Of a stretch of 64,000 bases of DNA, positions 46,075 to 58,937 are shown in pieces. The DNA is taken from positions 186,830,949 to 186,894,948 of the forward strand of contig NC_081411.1 in the NCBI RefSeq assembly GCF_030272615.1, in the 5' to 3' direction. How positions within the stretch are numbered: the stretch's first letter is position 1; every line of letters starts with the position of its first letter. Source of the DNA: Cryptomeria japonica. Its lineage: Eukaryota; Streptophyta; Pinopsida; Cupressales; Cupressaceae. A model generated the notes under the pieces. The model made no database searches. It had not been told where the DNA came from and saw only the letters and a list, made by a program, of their open reading frames with translations. Position numbers and translations under genes: made by a program.

Positions 46075-48631
46075 AGTTGGCATTGTGTTTTCATTGATGT
46101 CAACCGGTATAGCATGTTACTAGTATAGTAGGACAATCGGTATGGGAGAATAGTTGATATGATGTTAGTGTTATCAACCGCTAGTGTGGACAGTGAAGCC
46201 AACATGTAAGCATGTTGGAGTAATCGGCTTACATGTTATTATTGGGAAGAAGGAACTAGTTAGTGTGTACGCATGTTGATGTTGAACAAGCATTATAGAG
46301 AAGTGACCAGTGTGTGATGAGAACTAGAAAGCGTGTGATCAGTAGAGCTTGCTGCAAGTATGAACTAATGAAGGGTCAATAGTGCAAACGGTATGCTAGT
46401 GTGATGCCATCTAGTGGGACTCCCACCAAATGAAGAGAAGGATTGACAGAAAGTGTGTTGCTTCAGTGACCAAAAATTACATATGGAAAAGGTACTGGGA
46501 CATATGTCAAGTTGGAGATGTATCATCTCCTTAGTTAAGTCACACCATTACTGGTAGGTGACATAGATATTCCTCCATCGGTGTTTGGTAGTTGAAGTGT
46601 AGCTGTCTACTCTTCCCACTGGTGTTTGGATGCATAGACTGGATGACCAAAGAGGAAGATGAGAAAGCCTCCAGAGGTCAAGAGCTGAGATGCACACCGA
46701 ATCAGCATGTGAAGTCAAGATGTGCTGCAGGGACAGAAAAGGAAGTGTTGAGATGATGGATTTGCCATCTTGGCAAACTGGTTGAGAGGAGAACTAGTCA
46801 AATATAGATGTGACTTTGTTTCTACACACATGGAGTTACCAAGGTTCAGATGGAGATGGTTGGAGGTTCATAGCATGAAGTCATCAAGTGTCCCAACTGG
46901 TAAACAAGGTGGATATCGACATACAACTAAGTGAAGTTCTCTCAATCTGATGAAGATGAACATGGTGAGTCATCCTAGATTGTTGCTAAGGACCGGGTAA
47001 ATGTGATACATAGGCAAGATAGAGAAGGTGATGGTATCAAGGTCCACCGGTGAAGTTAGGTTATACTGGTAAGGTAAGTTGTATCGATAAGGTTATATGA
47101 CTAGTAGGTGTGTACCGGTTAAGTGTTTGGTGAGTGATCTGTCTGAACTGACACAGAGGTCTAAGCTAACAAATACCAACAGAGATTTCACATGGAGTTG
47201 AAGTGGAAAGCATGCAGAGGTTGGTGAAGTTTTGTGTCGGTGAGGTTGTTGGTGTTGGTAGACATTAAATGTTGACTACGTAAATCACAGGTTGATGACA
47301 GTGGTTTGTGGCTCATAGCAGAACGACAGATTGAGATCAAGATTGGTGATGTGAGGATCAATGAAGGAAGCCTTGCTACAGATCGAATTTGGTGGAGAAA
47401 CCAAAGATATAATTTATGGTGAGTTGACCAAAATGTCAAGCCAAAAAATAGGTTGTAGCTTGTTAATTTTAGTAAGCATGCACTGGAAGGCATGATAATG
47501 GCAATGATGTGCAGACTGTCATCTCTAAGACAAGATCTGAGCTTATTTGATACTCCTCAAGAGTGGTGGAAGAAACCCTAGCACGCAAATGTTTGAACTC
47601 AAGTTTTGGTGGGAAAACTTAACTATATATGTGCAGACTGAAGAATGAGAGGATTGATGATGTTGAAGATAGAGGAGGGAATGAGCGTGTGAGTAGACCG
47701 GTCAAAGTGAAAATAGCAGAAGATCATAGTGACTGAGCGTAGGAAAGACTCAACTGGCAATAGCTTTTAGTTGAGGCTTAACCAATAAGGTTAAAAGCAA
47801 CCAACAAGAAGCAAAAGAGGAGAAGTGCAGATGTGAACTTGTGGTGTTCAAGATAGCAAGAGGATAGCATAGAGTGAGGTGGTTGTGAATGTGTTGCAGA
47901 GAAGATCTGGCAAGCACGGGATAGAGCAGGGTTGAACCGATAAGCTAAGTAACTGGTAGTCAAGTGCAGAGTCTGTCAGATGAAAAACCAGTAGATCCTA
48001 AGTCAGCAAGTGATAAAATACTAGGGAGAAGGAGAAGAGACAGAGAGAACAAGGAACCAGTGACCAGTTGCAGAGACAGAATGAGGCAGCAGTGAATGAG
48101 ATAGAGTGTGAACTGGCAGAGAGGAGGTTGAGTAAAGAGTGAAGATACTATCGGTAAAGCTAAGGAGAAGGAAAGGTGGTAGAGAGAGTATTCATGAGTG
48201 GTTACAGAACACATTTGTAATCAGGCTATTACTTTTTTATTTGATGATATTCATTATATATCATTGGGTTAGTGCTCGGTGCAGGGGTTGTAGCTCCTTT
48301 GGGTTGTTGCCCATAAACTATCAGAGGTTGGTGCTCCTTGGGTTGGTACCCTAAATGTTGTAATTGTTCTTTTTACTGTGAGGCTGGATTGGAGCAGTAG
48401 TCTCCAATGGCTCTTCTCACCAAGGTTTTTCCCATCTTAGGTTTTCCTTGTATATATCGGTGTCATGTGGTGTGCATTTGTGTATGCTTGTTTTGTGATA
48501 TCTTTCCTTCTCTTATTGGTAGGTTAAATTAGCATTAGGATTGGTAACTAGAAATCCTTTTTAGCATTAAGAGGTTAGGAATTGGAAACCACTGATTCAC
48601 CCCCCCTCTCAGTGGCATATTGTGTTCAACA
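46075..48631 (+). mobile_element. 5' LTR of the outer element
   Basis: Begins AGTTGGCATTGTG (the terminal TG has mutated to AG) and ends GTGTTCAACA. The terminal stem-loop CCACTGA...TCAGTGG is at 48589-48615. Compared with the 3' LTR it has an extra 33-bp stretch near 46108 and one TTGGGTTGGTRCCC unit fewer near 48300. Short frames inside it (for example 47188-47493) are not genes. Confidence 0.8.
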
Positions 48632-48633
48632 AT

Positions 48634-48645
48634 TGGTATCAAAGC
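48634..48645 (+). promoter_or_regulatory. Primer binding site of the outer element
   Basis: TGGTATCAAAGC, two bases after the LTR end, complementary to initiator tRNA-Met with one mismatch. Confidence 0.85.
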
Positions 48646-48703
48646 ATAGGTTCCCAGTTGATAAGCTTTCTCCATCTTGGGTAGATTCTGGTATTTGAAC
48701 ATA

Positions 48704-50542
48704 ATGGATTGTTTAGTGTCACCTCCTACTCTGATGTTTGATGTTTCAAACTTTTCTATTTGGTGTCGTAGGATGGAAGTCTACATGTCCTCCCTTGAGT
48801 TTGATGTATGGATGTCAGTAGTAAATGGCTGCCCTAGTAAAGTCAAACCTCCCTCCGATTCAGATACAAAAAGAAGATATCGGTGCAATGATGTAGCAAT
48901 GAATTCTATACTCAATGGGCTATTCGGTGATGTCTCTTGATAGGTCGACAGATGTAGATCAACAAAAAGCCTTTGGGATAGATTGAAGAAACTTTATCGC
49001 AATGGACCTTTCCCTACAAAACCGGCTTGTGGAATGAGAAAAGAAATGAATGCATGAGTCTGTAGATGAAGATAGATCAGTGAGAAATAGTAGAAATGAT
49101 GAAGAGGAGACTCACCTCTTCATGGATCAAGAGTTAGAGAATGAGAGGCACACATCAAGGAGTTAGTGTTTGGTAGTGATAATGAAGATGAAGCCGAAGT
49201 TGATCTTGAATGTGAACTAGTAAGTGCACTAGAAGAGCTATAGAATGTTAGAAATGAATTTAAGAGGTACAAAGATTCAATTCATGAAGAATGCAGCCGG
49301 TTGAGAACATGCCTTAAAGAATCAAATAATAATATCTACATATTGACATCTCAACTCGAAGAGGAAAAAGGATTGACTAGTGAATTCAAATCACTCTTTG
49401 ATGCTAAGGAGAGAAGATGTGAGGAGCTACAGCTAGAAGTGGAGACAAAGGACAAAGAATGTTAGGACCTAAAAGGTGAAATGGAGAACGTGAGGAATTA
49501 CCTTGAGAAGTGTCAAGAGGAGCTCAAGGTAAGGATCTGGTATGATGGCATCACTAAGGCTTTGGAGAAAATGTTGAGTAAACATAAACACTCCAAGGAT
49601 ACCGAAGGATTAGGATATGATGTCGGTGAATGCTCCACAAGCATGGATGTCTCCCACAAGTACATTAAGTTTGTCTCCTCTAATGGAGATAAAAAGGTTC
49701 ATACCTTCACAATCCGAAGTGCACCAAGAAAGAAGGTTGACCTAACTACAACCGGTGAGGACATTAGGCTAAAAATGAAGACTGGTGCAGCAACAAGAAA
49801 TAATGTAGATCCTAAAGAAAAAAGAAAGATGAGAGAAGATAGGTTCACCAGAAACAAGAATACAAGAAGGCAGCCTAAGAGAACCCCCACCAATGGAATA
49901 CAAAGAGATGTTTCACCCCAAAGAAGTAGAGGTGAAGAAGCCAAACTGGTCAGAACACCTCATATTTGGTAGAATGAATTTGTAAGTAATAAGTCTCCAT
50001 TCTTCAGTTACTATTTTTCTTGTAAAGGATATGGCCATAGGGTAGAGGAATGCAAAATGGTGTCTAGGAATAAAAGGGGTGTTTTTCCTATGAATATCAA
50101 TTCAGTTTGTAAAAGATGTAATGCATTTGGGCATAGAACATCAGAATGTAGAAATGTTCATAATCTCACCCCCAGGTATGCTAACCAAAGTCCATTTGCT
50201 ACTTCAAGAAATATAAATTATATATGTTATAATTGCAATGGATCTAGCCATAGAAGCAATGAGTGCAGGAAGAAGATGATTCATGCACATGGCAACTGGC
50301 ATAACAGCTATGCCCAATGGAGAACCACACCTGGAAAATCAAGAAGCCAGTTGAAACCGGTAGCTAAATACAATGGCATAATCAGAAAAGGAAGAGGAAA
50401 CCAGTATGTTAGAAGGCCCCCCAATCATTTGATTAGCATGAATGATGTATGCTACTACATCAATGCTTCCAGTCATGCTACAGTATTTGGTAAAGCAAGA
50501 TCCAATGAGCAGAAGAAGGTCAACATTAAGGGCTGCAAATGA
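48704..50542 (+). pseudogene. gag: Copia-type gag of the outer element (capsid, coiled coil, zinc knuckles)
   Basis: The ATG at 48704 opens MDCLVSPPTLMFDVSNFSIW, then MEVYMSSLEFDVWMSVVNG and VAMNSILNGLF, matching copia gag N-termini. After stops and at least two compensating frameshifts (48938-49170) a long coiled coil follows (49200-49530), then EGLGYDVGECS, a motif typical of Sirevirus gag. Zinc knuckles CKRCNAFGHRTSEC and CYNCNGSSHRSNEC lie at about 50110-50270. A third, SCKGYGHRVEEC near 50015, has lost its first Cys. The start, 49481-49972 and 50057-50542 share one frame. No protease follows. Gag would make the particle; enzymes must come from elsewhere. Confidence 0.8.
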
Positions 50543-51910
50543 GGAAAGGAAATAGATTAAGAAGGTATGGAGGAAGAAGAAGGAAGATCAGAGCATGGAC
50601 AGACATTGTACATTCAATGCACAAGTGATATCTCCTAAAGCTTAAGGGAGATGCAATATTAAGGGGAGATACATGTTGATCAGATCATTCACCCCCATGC
50701 TTGATAAGTACAAAGGAGAAGATAGGTTGTTGTCAGTAAGAAGGAAAAAGGTGAGATAGGTGTGTGTGTGGTTGTTGCCTTGACTACACACTCATACTTG
50801 TGTCAATGTATAGTTAAAATTATAATTGAGATTAGAGATAAGTGGCACAAGAAGACATAGGCTAATGGACAAGGTGTCCCTGTGAAGATATTGAACCGAT
50901 AGAGTAAACCGGTGTGTGAAGTGTGTTACTGGTATGGATATTAACCAATATTACAGAATATGCGAGTCAATGTGTTCCAGTTGTGTTGCAGTGGCTCTGG
51001 TGACCTAGACAAATGAATTTATGTTTCTGATGATATTAGAAGCGGTCCTAAATGATAGTGTGTTGGATCAGTTGCCAATCCCATGTGTATGAGACATCAT
51101 GATGTCAATTGGTGTGAGAGTTGACATGAAGTCAATGTGACTTGGCATTGTGGTCAGGTAAGATCATGTCACAAAGATGGGATGGATGTCATGGAAGTGA
51201 AAGACCATCAACATTTATAAATGCTCACTTCCATCGATGCAAGTGTAGTTTGGGGTATCGGTTCAGGACTTCACAAAAAAAAATGAAGACCAAAGAGTTG
51301 TGATTCAGGGGGAGTTCACAGTCATATCTTATGATTGGCATCTGATACACTTGACACAGCAGGAGATCAAGTGTAATTGGTGTTGCACCATGGACTAGTA
51401 TATAGGGAGATGTGAATAAAGATGTGACTTACCTTCACAGGGGGAGAATATGTCAAACAGATTGGTGTCAAAGAAACCCCCTATAGAGGAAGAATATTTC
51501 AATGATATCAAATTGGTATCAGTGTCTGCATCAACAATTGTTTTCAATTGGTAGCACTTATAGTACAATCACATTTGATTCTTGATACCAATTGAGTAGA
51601 TGAGAAAAATGTAGTTTGACTAGCAGGTAAGCAATATTCACTGACATACTTTTCAACAATTGGTTGATTCTGCCATCGGTATCAAACCGGTATAAACAAT
51701 TGGTGTCAGTTTTCCGATTCATGTGCTGCTAGTTGCGAGGTTGCAGAGCATAGTGGTAAAAAGGGAACAAGAAACCAGTACAAAAGGGGAAGAGAAGAGC
51801 TTTTAGTATACCAACTTTCAAGACCCTTTGCCATTGTTTTCGAAGGGGGACAAAGAATCTGTAGTATATCAGATACTACATGTGTTGATATCAATGCAAA
51901 AGGGGGAGAT
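50543..51910 (+). other. Outer element 3' non-coding region with repeated polypurine tracts
   Basis: PPT-like words at about 50640 (CTTAAGGGAGATG), 50661, 51307 (CAGGGGGAG), 51436 (CACAGGGGGAGAA), 51841 (CGAAGGGGGAC) and 51897 (AAAAGGGGGAGAT). The last abuts the 3' LTR. Pol is absent. No other coding content. Confidence 0.75.
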
Positions 51911-54363
51911 CGTTGACATTGTGTTTTCATTGATTTCAACCGGTATGGGAGAATAATTGATATGTTGTTAGTGTTATCAACCAGTAGTGTGGATAGTGAA
52001 GCCAATAGGTAAGCATGTTGGAGTAAATGGGTTACATGTCAGTATTCTGAAGAAGGAAACGATTAGTGTGTATGCATGTTGATGTTGAACAAGAATTATA
52101 GAGAAGTGATCGATGTGTGATGAGAACCAAAAAGTGTGTGATCAGTAGAACTTTCTACAGTATGAACTAATGAAGGGTCACCAGTGCAACCGATATGCTA
52201 GTGTGATGCCATCTAGGAAGACTCCCACCAGATGAAGAGAAGGATTGACAGAAAGTGTGTTTCTTCATTGAGCAAAGATGACATATGGAAAAGTTATTGG
52301 GACATATGTCAATTTGGAGATGTATCCTCTCCTTAGTGAAGTCACGCCATTACCGACAGGTGACATAGATCTTCCTTCATCAGTGTTTAGTAGTTGAAGT
52401 GCAGTTGTCTACTCTTCCCACTAGTGTTTGGATGCATAGACTGGATGACCAAAGAGGAAGATGAGAAATCCTCCAGAAGTCAAGATCTGAGATGCACACT
52501 GGATCAGCATGTGAAGTCAAGATGTGTTGTAGGGACAGAGAAGGAAGTGTTGGGATGATGGGTTTGCCATCTTGGCAAACCGGTTGAGAGGAGAACTGGT
52601 CAAATGTAGATGTGACTTTGTTGCTACACACATGGAGTTACCAAGGTTCAGATGGAGATGGTTGGAGGTTCATAGCATGAAGTCATCAAGTGTCCCAATC
52701 GATAAATAAGGTGGATATTGACATACAGCTAAGTGAAATGCTCTCAATCTGATGAAGATGCACATGGTGAGTCATCCTAGATTTTTGCTAAAGACCGACA
52801 TGGTTGATGATCAGGTAAATATGACACACAGGCAAGATAGAGAAGGTGATGGTATGAAGATCCATTGGTGAAGCTATGTTATATCGGTAAGCTGAGGTGT
52901 ATCGGTAGGGCTAGATGACTTGTAGGTGTGCATCGGTTAAGTGTTTGGTCAGTGATCCTATCTGAACCAACACAGAGGTCTAAGCTGACGAATACCAATA
53001 GAGATGCCACATGGAGTTGAAGTGGCAAGTATGTAGAGCTTGGTGAAGTGTCGTGTCGGTGAGGTTGTTGGCATTGGTCGACATTAACTATCAACTACAT
53101 AAATCATGGGTTGATGACAGTGGTTTGTGGCTCAAAATAGAACGACAGATTGAGATCAAAATTGGTGATGCAAGGATCAATGAAGGACGCCTTGCTATAG
53201 ACCGGATTTGGTGGAGAAACCAGAGATATCATTTATGGTGAGTTGACCAAAATGCCAACCCGACAGATAGGTTTTAGCTTGCTAAGTTTAGTAAACATGC
53301 ACTAGAAGGCACGATAATGGCAGTGATGTGCAGACTGACATCTCTAAGACAATATCTGAGCTGATTTGATACACCTTGAGGGTGGTGGAAGAAAAACTAG
53401 CACGCAAATATTTGAACTCAAGTTTTGGTGGGAAAACTTGGCTATATATGTGAAGACTAAAGAATGAGAGGATTGATAATGTCAGAGAGAGAGAAGGAGG
53501 GCATGAGCATGTGAGTAGACCAATCAAAGTGAAAATAGCAGAAAATCATAGTGACTGGGTGTAGGAAAGACTCAATCGGCAATAGATTTTAGTTGAGTCT
53601 TAACCAGTAAGGTTAAAAGTAACTGACAAGAAGCAAAAGAGGAGAAGTGCATATGTGAACTGGTGGTGTTCAAGCTAGCAAGAGGATAGCATAGAGTGAG
53701 ACAGTTGTGAATGTGTTGCAAAGAAGATCTGGCAAGCACGAGACGAAGCAGGGCTGAATCGGTAAGCTAAATTATCGGTAGTCAAATGCAGAGTCTGTCA
53801 GATGAACAATCGGTAAAGCCTGAGTCATCAAGTGAGTAGATATTGGGTAGAAGGAGAAGAGACAAAGAGAACAAGGAACCGATGACTAGTTGCAGAGACG
53901 GAATGAGGCAGCAGTGAATGAGACAGAGAGGAGGCTGAGTAAAGACTAAAGATACTACTGGTAAAGCTTAGGAGAAGGGAAGTCGATAGAGAGAGTATTC
54001 ATGAGTGGTTACAAAACACATTTTTAATTAGCCTATTACTTTTGTATTTGATGATATTCATTTTAGATCACTGGGTTGGTGCTTGGTGTAGGGGTTGTAG
54101 CTTCTTTGGGTTGATGCCCATAAACTATTAAGGGTTACTGCTCCTTGGGTTGGTGCCCTAGATCAATAGGAGTTGGTTCTCATTGGGTTGGTGCTCTAAA
54201 TGTTGTAATTGTTGTTTTTACTATGAGGCTAGATTGGAGTAGTAGTCTCCAGCAACTCTTCTCACCGAGGTTTTTCCCACTTGGTTTTTCCTCATATATA
54301 TCGGTGTCATGTGATGTGCATTTGTGTATGCTTTCTTTGTGATATATTTCCTTCTCTTACCAG
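51911..54363 (+). mobile_element. 3' LTR of the outer element, left part
   Basis: Begins CGTTGACATTGTG (TG mutated to CG) after the PPT and follows the 5' LTR along its length until 54363, where the inner element interrupts it. The last 112 bases are at 61002-61113. Confidence 0.8.
54359..54363. repeat. Target site duplication ACCAG, left (inner element)
   Basis: ACCAG before the inner element against ACCGG (60997-61001) after it: a 5-bp duplication with one transition. Confidence 0.7.
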
Positions 54364-55196
54364 TGTTAGATTCAATGACAGTCCCACAGACACTGAGAGG
54401 GGGGGTGAATCAATGTCTAACCGATTAGAAGAATATTTAAACTTATTTGTAACTTTGCAACCCAAACAGTGTACCGGTAAACAAGAATTAATGCAGTAAA
54501 CAGAAATAATAGAGATAGCATAGAAACACGCCATAACACAAGATATTTAATGAGGAAACCCGGTGTGGGAAAAACCTCAGTGGGATTTGTGACCCACAAT
54601 ATTTACTCACTAGCCAATGAATAAATACTACTTACAATAGGGGCATGTACATGCAGGGAGGCCAACAACCTCTTAGAGCTCACTGCTCAATGAAGAGTCT
54701 CATTGACTACAAAATGGATAATTAAATATAATAAAATGTACTACTCAAAACAACATCTCTTATTCCAAGTTGAGTACCGGTTTAAGCTCAAATAGATACG
54801 TTACCCAAAAACCTTCGCTACCACTAAACAATTATCATCTACCATACATATCATCTATATCTACTACCTCTCTCATTCCATCACATATCAAAATCACCTA
54901 TAAGATCTCAGACATATATGAGTCTTTACAATATACCATGTCGGCTTACAAAAGATAATTATATTTACAAAATAATTCACATAAACAACACTTGTCGCAT
55001 GTCAGCCTAAGTGTCGGCATGCTTTGTTGTCGATGTAATCTGAATGCCGGTGTAAGCGCCTGTCAGTGTCGGTGTCTCTTGGTGCATGTAGAAACCTATT
55101 GCCGGTGATCCTGTGAAGTCCAATACCGGTTGGTTGCCAGTTGGTTGCCATCAATGACAACATCAGCTATTCTCATATGAGTGTAGTATGCCAACA
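54364..55196 (-). mobile_element. 3' LTR of the inner element (833 bp)
   Basis: The downstream LTR in the minus-strand sense: starts TGTTGGCATACTACACTC at 55196 and ends TTGAATCTAACA at 54364. Terminal stem-loop at 54388-54418. Rich in CACCGGCA and ACCGGT words near 54970-55130. Confidence 0.9.
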
Positions 55197-55365
55197 ATCT
55201 CCCCCTTTGGCATTGATGGCAACACTCATGAGAAAAATCCAAAACTGTTATCCCAAAATTGAAATCCAAAAAGATGTGCTCCCCCTGAGCAAGTGATCTC
55301 CTTTGTACATGCATTTTTCTCTCCACTACTCCCTATTTTTCTCTATACTACTACTCCCCCTTTGA
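55197..55365 (-). promoter_or_regulatory. Repeated polypurine tracts of the inner element
   Basis: Minus-strand CCAAAGGGGGAGAT (55210-55197) abuts the LTR. Further copies are CAGGGGGAG (55287-55279) and GTCAAAGGGGGAG (55365-55353). The repeated PPT is a Sirevirus trait shared with the other two copia-type elements here. Confidence 0.8.
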
Positions 55366-55424
55366 CATCAATGATAAAGGGTTTCATAAATAATCAAAAG
55401 AGTACAAAAATACTACCTCAAGAT

Positions 55425-58400
55425 CTATAACCGGTTGGTTACTATCTGAAAGATGTTTGCCAAAACTAAGTTCAGACTCTGCATAAATTTGTTCCTGTCA
55501 TTTAGAGTTGCCTCATTCTGTTGGATCATACCGGTGAGATAGTGTATTTGATGCTCTAGTGATTATTCTCTAGGAATTTTTGCCTTACTCAATTCATCTC
55601 TTTGAGTAATCAGACTATCTAACCTTGGACCAAGTTTATTCTTTAGTTCCTAGGCCTTCAGCCTTATTCTTGCCTTCTCTTTCTCAAGTTTCTCCAACTT
55701 CTCCTCAAAAACTGCCATTTCCTGCTCAAAAACTAATGTAAGTTCATATGAACCTATCATATTGTCTGCTATGTCATCAATCTCTTTTTGTGTTTTCTTG
55801 ATTTCCGCATCTATATCCTCTGTCAAACAGTGAGGTTTGCATGCTTCTCTATACAAATCCTTATACTCCAAAATAGTAGAATTGAGTACCGGTAAAAGTG
55901 TGTCCAAGTGATCGGTATATTTCTTTATAGTTCTCTCAAAGAATGTATTTTTCTCTTTGTCAACTCTCTCCTTAATGGTATCCTCGTTCACCTTTTCCAG
56001 AGTTATGACATTATTAGCAATGAATTTGGACAATGTGTCCAATTTACCTAAAGAATCATTAATGTGATCTATTTTACAATTAGGAGCAATCATTTTCAGG
56101 ATAGGTAATGTGTTATCAATTGCCTTAAATTCTATGGCATTACAATCTGTTATCCTCTTGATGAAATCCAATAGGACCTCTGATATGTTAGTAGGTCTAA
56201 ATTCACCTGTAGATGTGCTTGGTTCTGCTATGGATTTCTTCTCAACAGATGTTTGTCCAATTACCTTCACTATATCCTCTTTATTTCCATCAAATGCTTC
56301 CACTTTACTTACATTTTCTTTCGGTGGATCTGTTTGTGTATGTACCTTTGCCCTTAATGGTTTCTCAGCTTGATTAAGTACCTCTACAACTGTTAGTTTC
56401 CCAAATTCAATATGAACCTCTGCCTCAGAATGTTTCTTAGTCTGTACAACTGTCGGTATCTCAGAGATCTTGTTCTCCTTAACCTTATCCTTTGCAGTCT
56501 CTTTGTCCACAACAATATTAATATCTTGTGTATCTACATTCATTGTGAAAAGTATTTCTGACTTCGGGTTAGTATCATCATAAGTTATAACTTCAGTTGC
56601 TTTATCTGGTGGATTAGATATGTGTACCGGTGATGGAGGTGTGTCTTGAGCCGGTGGAGGGATGTTATTTGTTATTTTAATAGCAGATACACCACCTACT
56701 ATACCCTTTCCTTTGTCTTTCTGATATACCTTGAATGTTTTATCCACTTTCAGTTTGTTTCTTTCCTCTTGCTTTTCCTTCTCAATAAAGAATATGTCCC
56801 ATTTATCTGCAGTCTCATCAGCAATTTCCTTAACCCTTCCAGCCATCAGGCTTACTTGTCGGTGTCCACTGACAAATACTGACCGGTTTGCTTCAAATAT
56901 AAGCTCATCTATCTCTTCCTCAGAGTTTACCAGATGTACAGCCAAAAGTGCTTCAACTTTCAATTTCTTATCCAGTTCCATCACAGATAGCATTTTAGTT
57001 TCCAATCTCATGTATAAATCATTTGGTAAGTCATCAATTACTTATATCATTACTTTCTTGTAAATATCCAAATGTAGAACAATGCTTTCTTCAATAGTGT
57101 TTTTGTTAGAATACTTAAAAGAATTATACAATTTGTTTACATTTACCAGATTTCCTTCTTGTGTAATCTCATTCAGTAAATCATCCAGTGTAGGGGTAAC
57201 CGGTGTCTGTTTCTTCTTCGGTGTAAGTTTCTTCTACATTTCCCTGACTGTCTGTTGCTTTTTCCTTAGTGTCCTTGCCTTTTTGGGTGAAGGAGAGGGT
57301 ACCGGTGAGGGTTTTCTCTTCCTTCTCTCAACTCTCTTAAACTCAGTAGCCTTACCACTGTCAGTATCAGAAGAAGTTACAACTGGTGAAACATGTGTTT
57401 CCGGTTGCAGTCCTTCAAACTCACTAGCTGATATACCACTAATATTCATGACATTTTCCTTGAGTTCACTGACCTTCTTAGAGGCATCTCTGATAAACTT
57501 TTCTCTTCTTTTTGTCCTCTTCTGCGTAGATACATTACTCTCAATGGTTTCAAAACTTCCAAAGAATTTCTATGATGGTTCCATAGGTGCATCAAGTAAT
57601 GTCTTTGCATATGATTCTAGAATATGTAGATCTACCTCATAACCCATCTCAGTAACCCAAATAGTTCTAGGGCTTACTGCTTCCATCCAAGTCTCATCTC
57701 TTTTAATAACAAAACAAATTTGTTTGTCATACCGGTCAACTATGCTCTGCGGTAATCTCTCCCTATCTCTCATCTTAGTTTGAAATGATCTGAAGTAGTC
57801 TATAATGTTCTTATCACAGTTAGTGCCCATACCGGTGAAAGCTTCCTTAATCTATTTTCCTACCGGGATGTCATAGCCAAAATACTTGTGACCTATGTCG
57901 GGTATCTCTTTGGTAAAGTATAGCATCAAGCGTACTAGGAGGTTCCCAAAATGGAAATTACCTTTCTTACCTCCCTTAATCTTCTTCAAATTGTTAATTA
58001 GTTCATCTTTAAGCCATTCACAAACATCAATCTTAGCATTATTGTTTACCATCGCATATGCATTGTGAATACAAAGACTAGAAACAGAATTCAGTCTATT
58101 TGCATGTGTTGCTTTGTATCCAAGTATCATACTCACATATCTCACATTTATATCCTTACATCATTGACTCTAAGTGATCTGCTATCAGATGTGGCTCTGG
58201 TTAAGCTTATCACACTCTTGCTGGGTATTTTCTTGGTTTTATCAGGTTTACTACCAGTTGAAAGTACACCAGTAACTGCCTTAATTGCTTCCTTGGTTAT
58301 CTTGCAAACTGATTCTAACCATATGAACTCTCCATGGACTCTGCTCAATACAAGTTTTACAACTTCCTTAGGAAATTCGGGAATGCTCAGTATTTCTACA

Positions 58401-58696
58401 AAACCTAATTCTTCCACAATCTTATGTTCTGGTTTAATTACACCTTGTTCATCGATAATGACCTCATTAAACATTTTCTTCAAATCCTCAGTCCCTAGGT
58501 CTTCTATGTTGCAATGTATGTAGATTCTAGGGTCTTCAGCAAATGCTACACCCTTTGGAATTTTTGAGAAAGCTCCGACAGAATCATCCTTCTTTGCAAT
58601 CTCGGGGATAATCTTAAACACGGGTCTAGGGCATTTGATGTTTTCAACAATGGTAGGGTTTGCAATAAACTCAGGAACAAAAGATGAGGTTACCAT
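55425..58696 (-). pseudogene. Large ORF of unknown function in place of pol (~1,090 codons)
   Basis: From the ATG at 58696 (MVTSSFVPEFIANPTIVENI) to a TAG at 55425, one long protein can be followed through one frameshift near 58155 and six in-frame stops (57852, 57570, 57234, 57042, 55650, 55563). Every stop is TAG or TAA and could come from CAG or CAA by one C-to-T change. The N-terminal 400 residues look globular: PRIYIHCNIEDLGTEDLKKM, IDVCEWLKDELINNLKKIK, NFHFGNLLVRLMLYF, DKQICFVIKRDETWMEAVSP. The middle is basic and Pro/Ser/Lys-rich (RKRKPSPVPSPSPKKARTL). The C-terminal 450 residues are Lys/Glu-rich with coiled coil (DAEIKKTQKEIDDIADN, FEEKLEKLEKEKARI). No protease, integrase or RT motif. 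One N-terminal block resembles X1 and X2. Function unknown. Confidence 0.75.
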
Positions 58697-58838
58697 TTCA
58701 AAAGATAATAACCTCTTAACTGAAATTCTGAATGTTTGAAAGTCACTTTGCAGCTTCACCTTAGAATGCTCTTGCTCAGTTTCGCGCTCTCTGAATGTTT
58801 GAATGCTCAGTGAGTTGAAAATGAGGGATTTCCGGTGC

Positions 58839-58844
58839 TTTATA
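58839..58844 (-). promoter_or_regulatory. Internal TATA box before the large ORF
   Basis: Minus-strand CGCTATAAAGCACCGG, 143 bases before the ORF ATG. About 30 bases on is CTCACTGAGCATTC, a plausible start region, followed by a leader with GAGAGCGCGAAACTGAGC. This looks like a gene promoter and 5' UTR rather than gag-pol linker. Start site not proven. Confidence 0.5.
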
Positions 58845-58937
58845 GCGAAATGTCTTCTAACAACTGCATTAAATGCTCACCAGTTAAGTGAAAACTTAAC
58901 ACATCTGTCGGTAAAGAAAAAATGTATCTTCTCACCA

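Noticed and set aside
47188-48214. Minus-strand frames of 60-100 codons in the outer 5' LTR
   Set aside because: Inside an LTR, broken or different in the sister LTR (51911-54363), no domain.
57082-57642. 186-codon plus-strand frame
   Set aside because: Antisense to the large inner-element ORF; Phe/Ser/Leu-rich mirror of a Lys/Glu-rich protein.
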